Source: Trinickia fusca (GTDB taxonomy: Bacteria; Pseudomonadota; Gammaproteobacteria; Burkholderiales; Burkholderiaceae). Taken from it: a DNA stretch of 64,000 bases. Position numbers and translations under genes: made by a program. The notes below the pieces were generated by a model. The model did not search any database. It saw only the letters and a program-made list of their open reading frames with translations, and had not been told where the DNA came from. Positions 38,749-46,457 of the stretch are shown here, in pieces. How positions within the stretch are numbered: position 1 is the first letter of the stretch; every line of letters begins with the position of its first letter. Where the stretch lies: assembly GCF_003628145.1 (NCBI RefSeq), contig NZ_RBZV01000002.1, forward strand, positions 806,001-870,000, written 5' to 3'.

Positions 38749-39716
38749 AAATTCAGGGTCGCACGCACTCGCTGGGTGAGCATCGCGACTTTCGCCGTCA
38801 CGAGGCACTGGCTCGGTTTCTCCCTTCAGCGGGGCGAACTTCCTTGAGCTGGACGCGCCTCACGGCCGGCCAGGAGCTTGCGGTGCATGCGCATCCCACC
38901 AAGTCGATGATCGTGATCACTGGGGGGCGCGGTCGTCTGCTCGGCGCTTATCCACGTGACCTCTGCGAAGGCGACGTCGTCGCAGTGCCAGCGGGTGCGC
39001 CGCATGGCTTTCGGACCGATAGCGAGCTGACCGCCTTGTCGATTCAGTTCGAGGGAGCGGGTCTCTATGAGGACGAGCGCGCGCCGCGCGCAACTTTTGT
39101 CGACGATTTCGGCAAACGGCTGCTCGAGTATCAAGAACAGCGCTTTGTTCGACACATCACGCAGCCGTTTTTTGGCCTGCTGACCGACGGCACGCTGGCG
39201 CACCCCGAGCGCCGCGCCCGGCTGCTCGCCTGCCTCTATCAGTGGTCGAAAGCCTTTCAGCGGATGATGTTTCTGCGTCAAGGCCTCACGCACGGCGTGC
39301 CGTGGGAGCCCCTGTTCCTCCATCACTTTCATGAGGAGCTTGGACACGACGAGTTGCTGGCGCATGAGTGGCACGCCGCGCAACAGGCGGACTCGGCGAT
39401 CGAAGCTTGCGCTTCGTGGTTTCTGTATCGAACCGTGGCCGGCGACAACCTCGAACGGCTGGTGCTCACGCATTTCGTGCTGGAGCGCAGTGCCGAAGTC
39501 TTCCATCGTCTGGCCAGCAAGATGTCTTCGCATGCGTATTTCGCGGCCCATGCCGGCGTGGACGAAAGCCACCATCTGCTCGGGCGAGGTGAACTCCAGG
39601 GAATGACCGAACCGACGTTTCGGCGATTGCTCCACGTATCGGGCCAGGCCTGGGACATCCTGGAACTCATGCTCGAACGCATCGTCAAGATCGTCGATCA
39701 GGATTCCTATGTTTGA
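38691..39716 (+). CDS. Cupin / heme-oxygenase-like (HDO-type) fusion enzyme
   Basis: This is a 341-aa, two-domain protein. Residues ~45-125 form a cupin: H66-A-H68 and, after GDVVAVPAGAPH, His105; the Glu of the classical first cupin motif is absent. Residues ~150-335 are all-helical and resemble the heme-oxygenase-like/TenA-like iron enzymes, with HHFHEELGHDELLAHEWH (211-228) and H287-x3-D291-x2-H294. The E215-x9-H225 and H-x3-D-x2-H spacings match metal ligands of HDO enzymes such as SznF, though a further N-terminal Glu is not obvious. GAGG lies eight bases before the ATG at 38691. The gene overlaps the upstream one by 58 nt and the next by 8. SznF has HDO then cupin; here the order is reversed. 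The reaction is unknown. Confidence 0.72.
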   Translation: MDASPFVVARDDIRAITEIEIQGRTHSLGEHRDFRRHEALARFLPSAGRTSLSWTRLTAGQELAVHAHPTKSMIVITGGRGRLLGAYPRDLCEGDVVAVPAGAPHGFRTDSELTALSIQFEGAGLYEDERAPRATFVDDFGKRLLEYQEQRFVRHITQPFFGLLTDGTLAHPERRARLLACLYQWSKAFQRMMFLRQGLTHGVPWEPLFLHHFHEELGHDELLAHEWHAAQQADSAIEACASWFLYRTVAGDNLERLVLTHFVLERSAEVFHRLASKMSSHAYFAAHAGVDESHHLLGRGELQGMTEPTFRRLLHVSGQAWDILELMLERIVKIVDQDSYV

Positions 39717-40551
39717 TAGAGCGATGACGTCCGAAGCCGCGCGCCATACGTTCGCCGATGCGATGCGAATTTTTGCACCGGACCTCGTGGTCAGGTTGAC
39801 CGATATGCCGCATTACGGAGGCCCACTGCCGACCGACGACAAGGTTCGTCTAGCAGCGGGATATTTCTATAACTTTTCGACGCGACCGAGTGATGGCGAT
39901 ATCGACGCAGCGTTGAACACGCGTGGCGGCGTGCTGATTCCGTCGGTTCGTGCCGCCAAGTCGCGCATGCTGAAGCATCACTTCGTCCGCACCGCGGAAC
40001 ACGTCGAATGCGTGGCCACGTTCGAGGCTTCCATCGACCGATGTCTTAGCGATCGACTCGGCGCGCGACGCGCATGCGACATCCGGCGGCTGGCCCGCAA
40101 GGCGGGCTACGGCTTCGAGATGCTCGAAGCCAGCCAACTAGACGAGACGCACTGGGCTGATCTCGCACGCCTCGACGCCTTGCACAACGCGCGGCATGCG
40201 ACAGCCACACCGATGTTCTGCGAAGCGGTGCAACGCAAGTTCGCGGGCTCGCCGCTGGCACACGACTTTCGCTGGATATTCCGGCGTGATGCTTCAGGAC
40301 GTGTCGTCCAGACGGGCCTGATCCTTCTCGGCCGACAAGAACGCACCGTCTACTACTTGAATCAGTCGATCGACCGCGCCTCGCTGGCACCGGGGCAGAA
40401 CCTTTACGTCGCCACGTTCTACGCGCTCTATTGCTGGTCGCAGGCAAACGGGTTCCACGCCGTTCATTTGGGGAGAGACGGCGCGGCGGAAAAACAACGC
40501 CTCGGCGCCGACGTGTTCATCCCCCAGAGTCATTGGCTGAAACAGGCATAA
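39709..40551 (+). CDS. GNAT/FemAB-like N-acyltransferase
   Basis: This is a 280-aa soluble protein that looks like the acyl-CoA N-acyltransferase superfamily, FemAB/BioF2-like branch. The C-terminal half has the typical strand-helix pattern: RWIFRRDASGRVVQTGLILL, TVYYLNQSIDRAS, LYVATFYALYCWSQANGFHA and the ending HLGRDGAAEKQRLGADVFIP. The last matches the G-x-x-x-x-K-x-x-x-G segment of those enzymes. The N-terminal ~120 residues are less conserved. It could attach an amino acid or acyl group to an amine in the pathway; the donor is not readable. It overlaps the cupin-HDO gene by 8 nt and is 6 nt before the aminotransferase gene. Confidence 0.65.
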   Translation: MFDRAMTSEAARHTFADAMRIFAPDLVVRLTDMPHYGGPLPTDDKVRLAAGYFYNFSTRPSDGDIDAALNTRGGVLIPSVRAAKSRMLKHHFVRTAEHVECVATFEASIDRCLSDRLGARRACDIRRLARKAGYGFEMLEASQLDETHWADLARLDALHNARHATATPMFCEAVQRKFAGSPLAHDFRWIFRRDASGRVVQTGLILLGRQERTVYYLNQSIDRASLAPGQNLYVATFYALYCWSQANGFHAVHLGRDGAAEKQRLGADVFIPQSHWLKQA

Positions 40552-40557
40552 GCACCT

Positions 40558-41586
40558 ATGGCACCCCATCCTTTGGCACGTCGGGCCATTGTCGAGCTGC
40601 CGCTGCCGGGCCCCTTGACCCAAGCGCCGAGCAAGCGCTACGCACTGGACGACAACCTGCCTGCCGACGATGGGCCGTGGCGAGCGTATCCACACACGCG
40701 ACCGCTCGACTTGATCGAAGGCGTAATCGAGCTTTGGCGCGACATTGAAGAGCGCAAGGGTATCCGCCTTGAACTGGGCTTTGAGAACGTCTTGCTCACA
40801 CACGGCGGAGTCGATGCGCTGAACCTGGCATTGACGGTCTTTTGCGAGCCCGGTCGAGATGCCGTCGGCATTCCGATGCCTTGCTTCGAGGCGTTCCCGC
40901 ATTGGGCGACCCTACACGGCCTGCGTGTCGCGACACTCGAGCACGGTGATTGGCGAACCGCCGCGACTTCCGATACGAAGGCGTTGTTGCTGTGCTCACC
41001 GCACAATCCGCTCGGGACGATGATGATGCGGGACGAGATTCGCGCATTACTCACCACGTACCGCGGCGTCGTCATCGTCGATGAAGCGTATGCCGACTTT
41101 TCCGATAAGGCATCGGCCATCTCGCTGGTCGACGAGTTCGCCAACCTGGTAGTCCTCCGAACGCTCTCGAAGAGCTTCGGCCTCGCGGGTTTGCGTGTCG
41201 GTGCACTCGTCGGACACGCATCGACGATCGATGCCGCTTTGCGCGTCCAGATTCCGTTCGCCATGCCGATACCCGTCATCGACGCGCTGCGGGTTTCACT
41301 CGGACACGCCCAGGCCATTCACGATCGCCTCGCCTTCGTCCGCGTGGAGCGCGTCAGGGTGGCAGCGCTGCTCGCGATGAGCCCGCATGTGACGAGCGTG
41401 CTGCCCACCGATGCCAATTTTCTTTGCGTGCGTTGGCGCAGCCCCGACCTCGTCCATCGGCTGCTGGAGAACGCGAACGTGGGTGTACGCCACTTCGCGG
41501 CGGTTTCGCGGGTGACGGTCGGGGACAGGGACGCGAACGACGTGTTGCTGAAGGCACTAGGCGTATTCATCACGGAGACGAATTGA
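40558..41586 (+). CDS. PLP-dependent class I/II aminotransferase (HisC-like)
   Basis: This is a 342-aa fold-type I PLP enzyme. The active-site set is intact: N150 (CSPHNPLGT), D175 (VVIVDEAYADF), Schiff-base K205 with R213 (TLSKSFGLAGLRVG) and the substrate-carboxylate R318 (SRVTVGDRD). The overall pattern is that of histidinol-phosphate aminotransferases and their secondary-metabolism relatives. Sequence does not separate transaminase from decarboxylase or lyase use. Within the operon it may transaminate the hydroxylated aromatic amino acid; for 3-hydroxykynurenine this would give a quinoline (xanthurenate). That route is inference. Confidence 0.85.
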   Translation: MAPHPLARRAIVELPLPGPLTQAPSKRYALDDNLPADDGPWRAYPHTRPLDLIEGVIELWRDIEERKGIRLELGFENVLLTHGGVDALNLALTVFCEPGRDAVGIPMPCFEAFPHWATLHGLRVATLEHGDWRTAATSDTKALLLCSPHNPLGTMMMRDEIRALLTTYRGVVIVDEAYADFSDKASAISLVDEFANLVVLRTLSKSFGLAGLRVGALVGHASTIDAALRVQIPFAMPIPVIDALRVSLGHAQAIHDRLAFVRVERVRVAALLAMSPHVTSVLPTDANFLCVRWRSPDLVHRLLENANVGVRHFAAVSRVTVGDRDANDVLLKALGVFITETN

Positions 41587-41587
41587 C

Positions 41588-42622
41588 GTGGAAGAACTGT
41601 CATGGAATGAATGGCAATCGCTTTGCGAAGCGATGAACGGCTATATCAAGACGCAAGTCTTGTCGACCGCCTGCGATCTCGGCATCTTCGACGTCGTGGA
41701 ACGAGGCGTAACGTTAGCTGCCCTGCCCGCGTCACTCGGCATCGACGCGCATGGCTGCCGCATCCTGATGCTGGGTTTGCGGCAACTGGGATGCGTGCAG
41801 GTCGACGGTGATGGTACGGTGCGCAATTCACCTCTGGCGCGGCGCTGCTTGCGGCGCGAATCGCGACATTCGATGGTGCCGTTCATCATGCTGAACGACC
41901 GGATTCAACATCGCGCCTGCCTGCATTTCACGCGTGCGCTGCGCGAGCGCCGCAATGCCGGTCTCGACGAATTCGCCGGCGACGCGCCAACGCTGTACGG
42001 CCGCATGGCGATGAGCCTTGACACCGAACGGCTCTTCCACGAGGGGATGGCCGCCTACACCCGGCTGTCGCCTCGCATGCTCGACATGAAGGAGCTCAGG
42101 CAAGTGTCGATGCTGCTCGACGTCGGTGGCGGGGACGGTTCGAACGCCATTCGCCTGTGCGAGCGCTTTCCATCGCTGCGGGTCTGTCTGGTCGACTTAC
42201 CCTCGGTACTCGACAAAGCCAAGGCGAACGTGGCCGATCACGGGTTGGAGCAGCGCATCACCTGTGTAGCAGCCGACATGTTCGAAGACGCCTGGCCGCC
42301 CGGTTGCGACGGTGTGCTGTTCTCGCACGTGCTCGAGATTTTCTCGCCACCGAAGATCTCGTTGCTCTACAGGAAGGCCAAGGACTATCTCAAGCATGTC
42401 GAGGACGGGCGCCTCTTCGTCTGGGCGCTCATGTGCGACGCCGACGAAGGTGGTGGCCTGCAAGCCGTGAAGTCGTCGGTCTACTTCATGACCGTCGCGA
42501 GCGGCGAAGGCATGGCCTACCCTGTCGGCGACCACCGCCGCTGGCTCAAGGAAGCGGGCTTCACCATCACCGCCCAGTACGACGCACGCACCATCGATCA
42601 TTGCGCACTCGTCGCGCGCTGA
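41588..42622 (+). CDS. SAM-dependent O-methyltransferase (acetylserotonin OMT-like)
   Basis: This is a 344-aa methyltransferase of the plant-type/small-molecule OMT family. An N-terminal winged-helix dimerisation domain is YIKTQVLSTACDLGIFDVVE. The SAM core is VSMLLDVGGGDGSNAIRLCE (residues ~175-195), followed by VCLVDLPSVLDKA and FSHVLEIFSPPKISLLY. The usual GG-x-ERT element is replaced by GEGMAYPVGDHRRWLKEAGF, so catalytic details may differ. It starts at GTG (41588), one base after the aminotransferase stop. It probably methylates a hydroxyl introduced by the flavin monooxygenase. Confidence 0.87.
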   Translation: MEELSWNEWQSLCEAMNGYIKTQVLSTACDLGIFDVVERGVTLAALPASLGIDAHGCRILMLGLRQLGCVQVDGDGTVRNSPLARRCLRRESRHSMVPFIMLNDRIQHRACLHFTRALRERRNAGLDEFAGDAPTLYGRMAMSLDTERLFHEGMAAYTRLSPRMLDMKELRQVSMLLDVGGGDGSNAIRLCERFPSLRVCLVDLPSVLDKAKANVADHGLEQRITCVAADMFEDAWPPGCDGVLFSHVLEIFSPPKISLLYRKAKDYLKHVEDGRLFVWALMCDADEGGGLQAVKSSVYFMTVASGEGMAYPVGDHRRWLKEAGFTITAQYDARTIDHCALVAR

Positions 42623-42633
42623 AGGAGAGCGAA

Positions 42634-43833
42634 TTGGCCCCCTCCCCTCTGTTCCTGCTAGGGCGTTTCCTGTCGCAGTTCGCCGCGCGATTGGGCGACT
42701 TCCTGTTTCCGCTCGTCATCTATCGGCAATCGGGCAGCTTGTCGCTTTCGGGCCTCGCGCTGGCGATCGAGTGGCTGCCGCGCATCGTCGGCCTGCCGCT
42801 ATGCGGCGCGCTGGCCGATCGCTTTCGTGCCGGGCGGCTGTTCGCCATCGCCGATCTGGCCCGCGCCCTGCTCGCCTTCGTACCATTCCTGTTTCCGGAT
42901 GTGCCCGTCTTGCTCGCCACGTCGGCGGCATTCGGCTTCCTGTCGGCGCTGTCGCAGGTCACGCTCGAACGCACCGTCGCCACTTCCGGCAAGGTGCTCG
43001 CGCGCGCACAAATGTCGCTCGAGGCGATCAACAACCTGGCGTTCATCCTGGGTTCGGCAGCAGCCGCCTGGCTCGTGTCCTGTCTGGATCTGCGCGCGCT
43101 GTTCGTCGTCCTGGCCGCCTTGTTCGCTTGCCCCGCGCCGTGTCTCTGGCGAGCCGGTCTTGCTCATCCCGCGGCGCCACGCTCGCCATTCTCGCCGGCA
43201 CGCGACGCGTCGGCCGCGCTCTCCATCCTCAAGCACAAGACGAGACTGCGTCAGATCGTGATCTGCGGGTTCTTGCTGGCCATTGCATCGGGAATCGTCA
43301 CCTCCACGGGGCCGGCGATGATCACGACGGAATTCGCGTTACCCGGCGCGGCGTTCGCCCAGGTGCAAATGTGGGCTGCGGCAGCGACCGTGCTCGCTGT
43401 TTTGCTCAGTCGCCATGTCCCCGGCGCTGCCGCGCGGACGCAATGGATAGGCCTCGCTACGATCGCTGCCGGACTGTTCCTTGCAGCAAGCGCCTGGAGT
43501 TTTCCGCTTTGGGTGCTCGGCTACGCCATCTTCTTCGCCGGCATCATGCTGTTTTCGATTCATCTTCGCTGCGAGCGTGTGGCGCACATCCCCCCGAAGC
43601 ATCTCGGCAAGACACTCGGCATCATCATGGTCCTGACCGCCGCTGGCTTGCCTGTGGGCGGGCTGCTGGTCGCCTACCTGGCCGACACGTTACCGGTACG
43701 CGGCGTCACATGGCTGGCTTGGCCCGCTTTCGCCGGCGCCTTATTTTTATCCCTATTTATTAGGAGTTCGAATAAACCGCGTACCGTCATGGACAGCAAT
43801 GGGCAAGCCGGAAGCAACGTCAATGAAATATGA
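42634..43833 (+). CDS. MFS transporter, probable product exporter
   Basis: This is a 399-aa permease with ~11-12 membrane helices and the MFS loop GALADRFRAGRLFAIAD between helices 2 and 3. It resembles DHA3-type (macrolide efflux-like) exporters. It begins at a TTG (42634) with AAGGAG six bases upstream; no ATG or GTG lies near the conserved N-terminus FLLGRFLSQFAARLGDFLFP. The gene is 11 nt after the methyltransferase and overlaps the regulator gene. Likely role: exporting or conferring self-tolerance to the pathway product. Confidence 0.82.
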   Translation: MAPSPLFLLGRFLSQFAARLGDFLFPLVIYRQSGSLSLSGLALAIEWLPRIVGLPLCGALADRFRAGRLFAIADLARALLAFVPFLFPDVPVLLATSAAFGFLSALSQVTLERTVATSGKVLARAQMSLEAINNLAFILGSAAAAWLVSCLDLRALFVVLAALFACPAPCLWRAGLAHPAAPRSPFSPARDASAALSILKHKTRLRQIVICGFLLAIASGIVTSTGPAMITTEFALPGAAFAQVQMWAAAATVLAVLLSRHVPGAAARTQWIGLATIAAGLFLAASAWSFPLWVLGYAIFFAGIMLFSIHLRCERVAHIPPKHLGKTLGIIMVLTAAGLPVGGLLVAYLADTLPVRGVTWLAWPAFAGALFLSLFIRSSNKPRTVMDSNGQAGSNVNEI

Positions 43834-44617
43834 GCTAGTCTCGCCGGAGAATTTCACCGATGCACATCGATCGTTCATCGATACGTTTCGACGCTCGATC
43901 GATGTGTTGTCCTCCCAGATCGACGTCATCGCGGGCGCCAAGGATATCCATTCGCGGCACCTCATTGCGACCGATGCCTATGCCCGCCTGGTCGGATTGG
44001 CGAAAGGCGCCGACGTGACGGGGCGGCTCGATTGCGAGATGCCATGTGAGGGGACGGCACGCTTCGCCGATTGCCATATCCGCGAAGATCGGGAATTGCT
44101 GAGCCATCGGGACGCCGACAGCACGAAGTCGATCCTGAAGGTGTACGAATATAGCGACGGCTTGAAAGCACTGGTTTTCGACAAGTTCGTCATGAAACAT
44201 GATGCCTCGCACTCCATTCTCGGCATCATCTATCAGGCCCATGAAGTCGACGTTTCGCACTTGTTCGCGTTGCTGCCGAATTACGCGCTCGAGTTCGGCT
44301 CCGGCAGCCTGGAGAAGGCGCACCTCGACGAAATCATCGGGCGCGCCAATCTGACGGAGTACGAATACGAGGTGGGCTTTCTGATCGCCATGAACTGGAG
44401 CGTCGGACAGATTTCGCGCTTCATGAACCGGTATCGGCCGACGGCGAACCCGCGCGTGGCGGACACCATCTACAAGTGCAAGGACCGGATCTGCGAAAAG
44501 CTTGGCATCGACGATTGCCGCGTGCCCGTCTTGCGCGAAAAGCTGCTCCAGTTCGGCATTCACCGAAAAATGCCGCGGTCGTTCTTCCACCGTATTCTCG
44601 GGTCGCGACAACTATAG
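43823..44617 (+). CDS. LuxR-type HTH regulator with PAS-like sensory domain
   Basis: This is a 264-aa regulator from the ATG at 43823, which has GGAAG eight bases upstream; an in-frame ATG at 43799 would add eight residues. The N-terminal ~150 residues look like a PAS-type sensor (IDVIAGAKDIHSRHLIATDAYARLVGL). The C-terminal helix-turn-helix is LuxR-like: LTEYEYEVGFLIAMNWSVGQ followed by ISRFMNRYRPTANPRVADTI. No acyl-homoserine-lactone-binding signature is visible. Being last in the operon and overlapping the MFS gene, it may regulate its own operon in response to a ligand or product. Confidence 0.75.
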   Translation: MKYELVSPENFTDAHRSFIDTFRRSIDVLSSQIDVIAGAKDIHSRHLIATDAYARLVGLAKGADVTGRLDCEMPCEGTARFADCHIREDRELLSHRDADSTKSILKVYEYSDGLKALVFDKFVMKHDASHSILGIIYQAHEVDVSHLFALLPNYALEFGSGSLEKAHLDEIIGRANLTEYEYEVGFLIAMNWSVGQISRFMNRYRPTANPRVADTIYKCKDRICEKLGIDDCRVPVLREKLLQFGIHRKMPRSFFHRILGSRQL

Positions 44618-44676
44618 GCGCATGTTACGCACCGGTGCGGCTTCGTCGTTTGCGCACCGGCGCGCTGAAAGCCCGT

Positions 44677-45063
44677 TCAACGATCGACGAAACTCATCTG
44701 CATCGACCATGGCGTCCCGTTCGCATCGACATGGCGGACCGTCGGATCATTGAGTGTGCTTTCTTGCGTCACACCGAGCAGCCCCGTTTCGGGATGGCGG
44801 CCGATCGTCATCTGATAGGCCCCGGCGGAGCCGTAGTCATAATCGGTGCCGTCGGCAACGATCACGCCCATCATGTTTTCACCGGGCGTGTCTTGCTCGG
44901 CCCAGTTCATGCTGATATCGGCGGACGCTTTGGCTGCGAGGCGATAGGCACGGTCGAACGGCTGCCCGTCGACGAGCAGCGCCTGGTCGTCCCAGTTCGG
45001 GTCGCCGGCGACGAAGAGATCGCGGCTGGTTTGGTTGCTGACATGCACGACAATTTGGCTCAT
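44677..45063 (-). CDS. Hypothetical protein, unrecognised (beta-rich, acidic)
   Basis: I cannot assign a family. The 128-aa product starts at the ATG at 45063, with GAGGAG nine bases upstream; a longer frame begins at 45090. It is acidic, without signal peptide, and strand-rich: SQIVVHVSNQTSRDLFVAG, then ISMNWAEQDTPGENMMGVIV, YDYGSAGAYQMTIGRHPETG and TPWSMQMSFVDR. The pattern (N-terminal strand with VSNQT, several Trp/Tyr/Gly turns) hints at a compact beta-sandwich such as lectin- or aegerolysin-like proteins, but the match is weak. It lies between the biosynthetic operon and ruvC, convergent with the former, so it may belong to the same inserted block. Confidence 0.7.
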   Translation of the reverse strand: MSQIVVHVSNQTSRDLFVAGDPNWDDQALLVDGQPFDRAYRLAAKASADISMNWAEQDTPGENMMGVIVADGTDYDYGSAGAYQMTIGRHPETGLLGVTQESTLNDPTVRHVDANGTPWSMQMSFVDR

Positions 45064-45201
45064 GGCGTTACGCTCCTCATGATGGGTCAAAGGTGCGCTC
45101 GACTTTCAGGGCTGCCCGGCCTCTGAGTACACGTAAGCTGAATTATCCGGACGGAACGAAACGCTGTAGTATCGCAACCAGTTCGTTCGCTTTCACTTTT
45201 G

Positions 45202-45744
45202 ATGAGAATTCTCGGCATCGACCCCGGCTTGCGCGTGACGGGCTTTGGCGTCATCGAGCAAACCGGTCACCAGCTCACCTACGTTACGAGCGGCGTGATC
45301 CGCACTGCCGATGCCGACTTGCCTTCGCGCCTCGGCACCATCTTCGAGGGCATCTCGACGCTGATCCGCCAGCACGCGCCCGATCAATCGGCGATCGAAA
45401 AAGTCTTCGTCAACGTCAATCCGCAATCGACGCTGCTGCTGGGCCAGGCGCGTGGCGCCGCGATCTGCGGCCTCGTCGCGGGCGGCGTGCCCGTCGCCGA
45501 GTACACGGCACTGCAGCTGAAGCAGGCCGTCGTCGGCTACGGCCGGGCGACGAAAGAGCAGATGCAGCAGATGGTCGTGCGGCTCTTGAATCTGTCGGGG
45601 CTGCCCGGCACCGATGCGGCCGACGCGCTCGGCATGGCCATCTGTCACGCGCACAGCGGCAATACGCTCGAAACGCTGGGCGGCATCGCCCCCGCGCTCG
45701 CGCGCAAAGGCTTGCGCGTGCGCCGCGGACGGCTGATCGGCTAA
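45202..45744 (+). CDS. ruvC: Holliday junction resolvase RuvC
   Basis: RuvC is the endonuclease that cuts Holliday junctions. It is 180 aa, normal size. Acidic catalytic residues sit in [15 protein letters not shown] (Asp7), [13 protein letters not shown] (Glu) and the C-terminal [17 protein letters not shown] (Asp pair). The ATG at 45202 is preferred over the adjacent TTG. A TAGTAT -10-like box lies at 45167-45172. It is first gene of ruvC-ruvA-ruvB. Confidence 0.97.
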   Translation: MRILGIDPGLRVTGFGVIEQTGHQLTYVTSGVIRTADADLPSRLGTIFEGISTLIRQHAPDQSAIEKVFVNVNPQSTLLLGQARGAAICGLVAGGVPVAEYTALQLKQAVVGYGRATKEQMQQMVVRLLNLSGLPGTDAADALGMAICHAHSGNTLETLGGIAPALARKGLRVRRGRLIG

Positions 45745-45820
45745 GGACGGCCGATACCCCGCCGCGCGCCGGCTGCGGTGCGCTACACTCGCGCTTTCCT
45801 TACCGCTTCTGTCCTGCCCC

Positions 45821-46402
45821 ATGATCGGTCGCATCGCCGGCACCCTGCTCGAAAAGAACCCGCCTCACCTGCTCGTCGACTGCAACGGCGTCGGCTATGA
45901 AGTCGACGTGCCGATGAGCACGTTCTACAACCTGCCGCAGGCCGGCGAAAAAATCGTGCTGCTGACGCAGCTGATCGTGCGCGAGGATGCCCATCTGCTG
46001 TACGGCTTCGGCACCGCCCAGGAGCGGGCGACGTTCCGCGAGTTGCTCAAGATCAGCGGCATCGGCGCACGCATGGCGCTGGCGGTGCTCTCGGGCATGA
46101 GCGTGCAGGAGCTGTCGCAGGCGGTCACGCTGCAGGACGCCGCACGCCTCACGCGCGTGCCCGGCATCGGCAAGAAGACGGCCGAGCGGCTGCTGCTCGA
46201 ACTGAAGGGCAAGCTCGGCGCCGACCTCGGCTCGGCCGCCGCGGCGGTGTCGGCCTCCGATCATGCGACCGACATCGTCAACGCGCTGCTTGCGCTCGGC
46301 TATTCGGAGAAGGAAGCGCTCGCAGCCGTCAAGAACGTGCCGGCCGGCACGGGCGTCTCCGAGGGCATCAAGCTGTCGTTGAAGGCGCTGTCGAAGGCTT
46401 GA
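45821..46402 (+). CDS. ruvA: Holliday junction DNA helicase subunit RuvA
   Basis: RuvA is a tetrameric junction-binding protein that loads RuvB. It is 193 aa. The N-terminal OB domain ([20 protein letters not shown]) is followed by tandem helix-hairpin-helix motifs ([35 protein letters not shown]) and the C-terminal RuvB-contact domain ([20 protein letters not shown]). A TACACT -10-like box at 45784-45789 lies in the 76-nt gap from ruvC. There is no evident Shine-Dalgarno. Confidence 0.97.
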   Translation: MIGRIAGTLLEKNPPHLLVDCNGVGYEVDVPMSTFYNLPQAGEKIVLLTQLIVREDAHLLYGFGTAQERATFRELLKISGIGARMALAVLSGMSVQELSQAVTLQDAARLTRVPGIGKKTAERLLLELKGKLGADLGSAAAAVSASDHATDIVNALLALGYSEKEALAAVKNVPAGTGVSEGIKLSLKALSKA

Positions 46403-46457
46403 GGGTCCTGTAGCCGCGTGCCCTTGCGCCCCCGGCGCGCGCGGTACAATCACGAGC

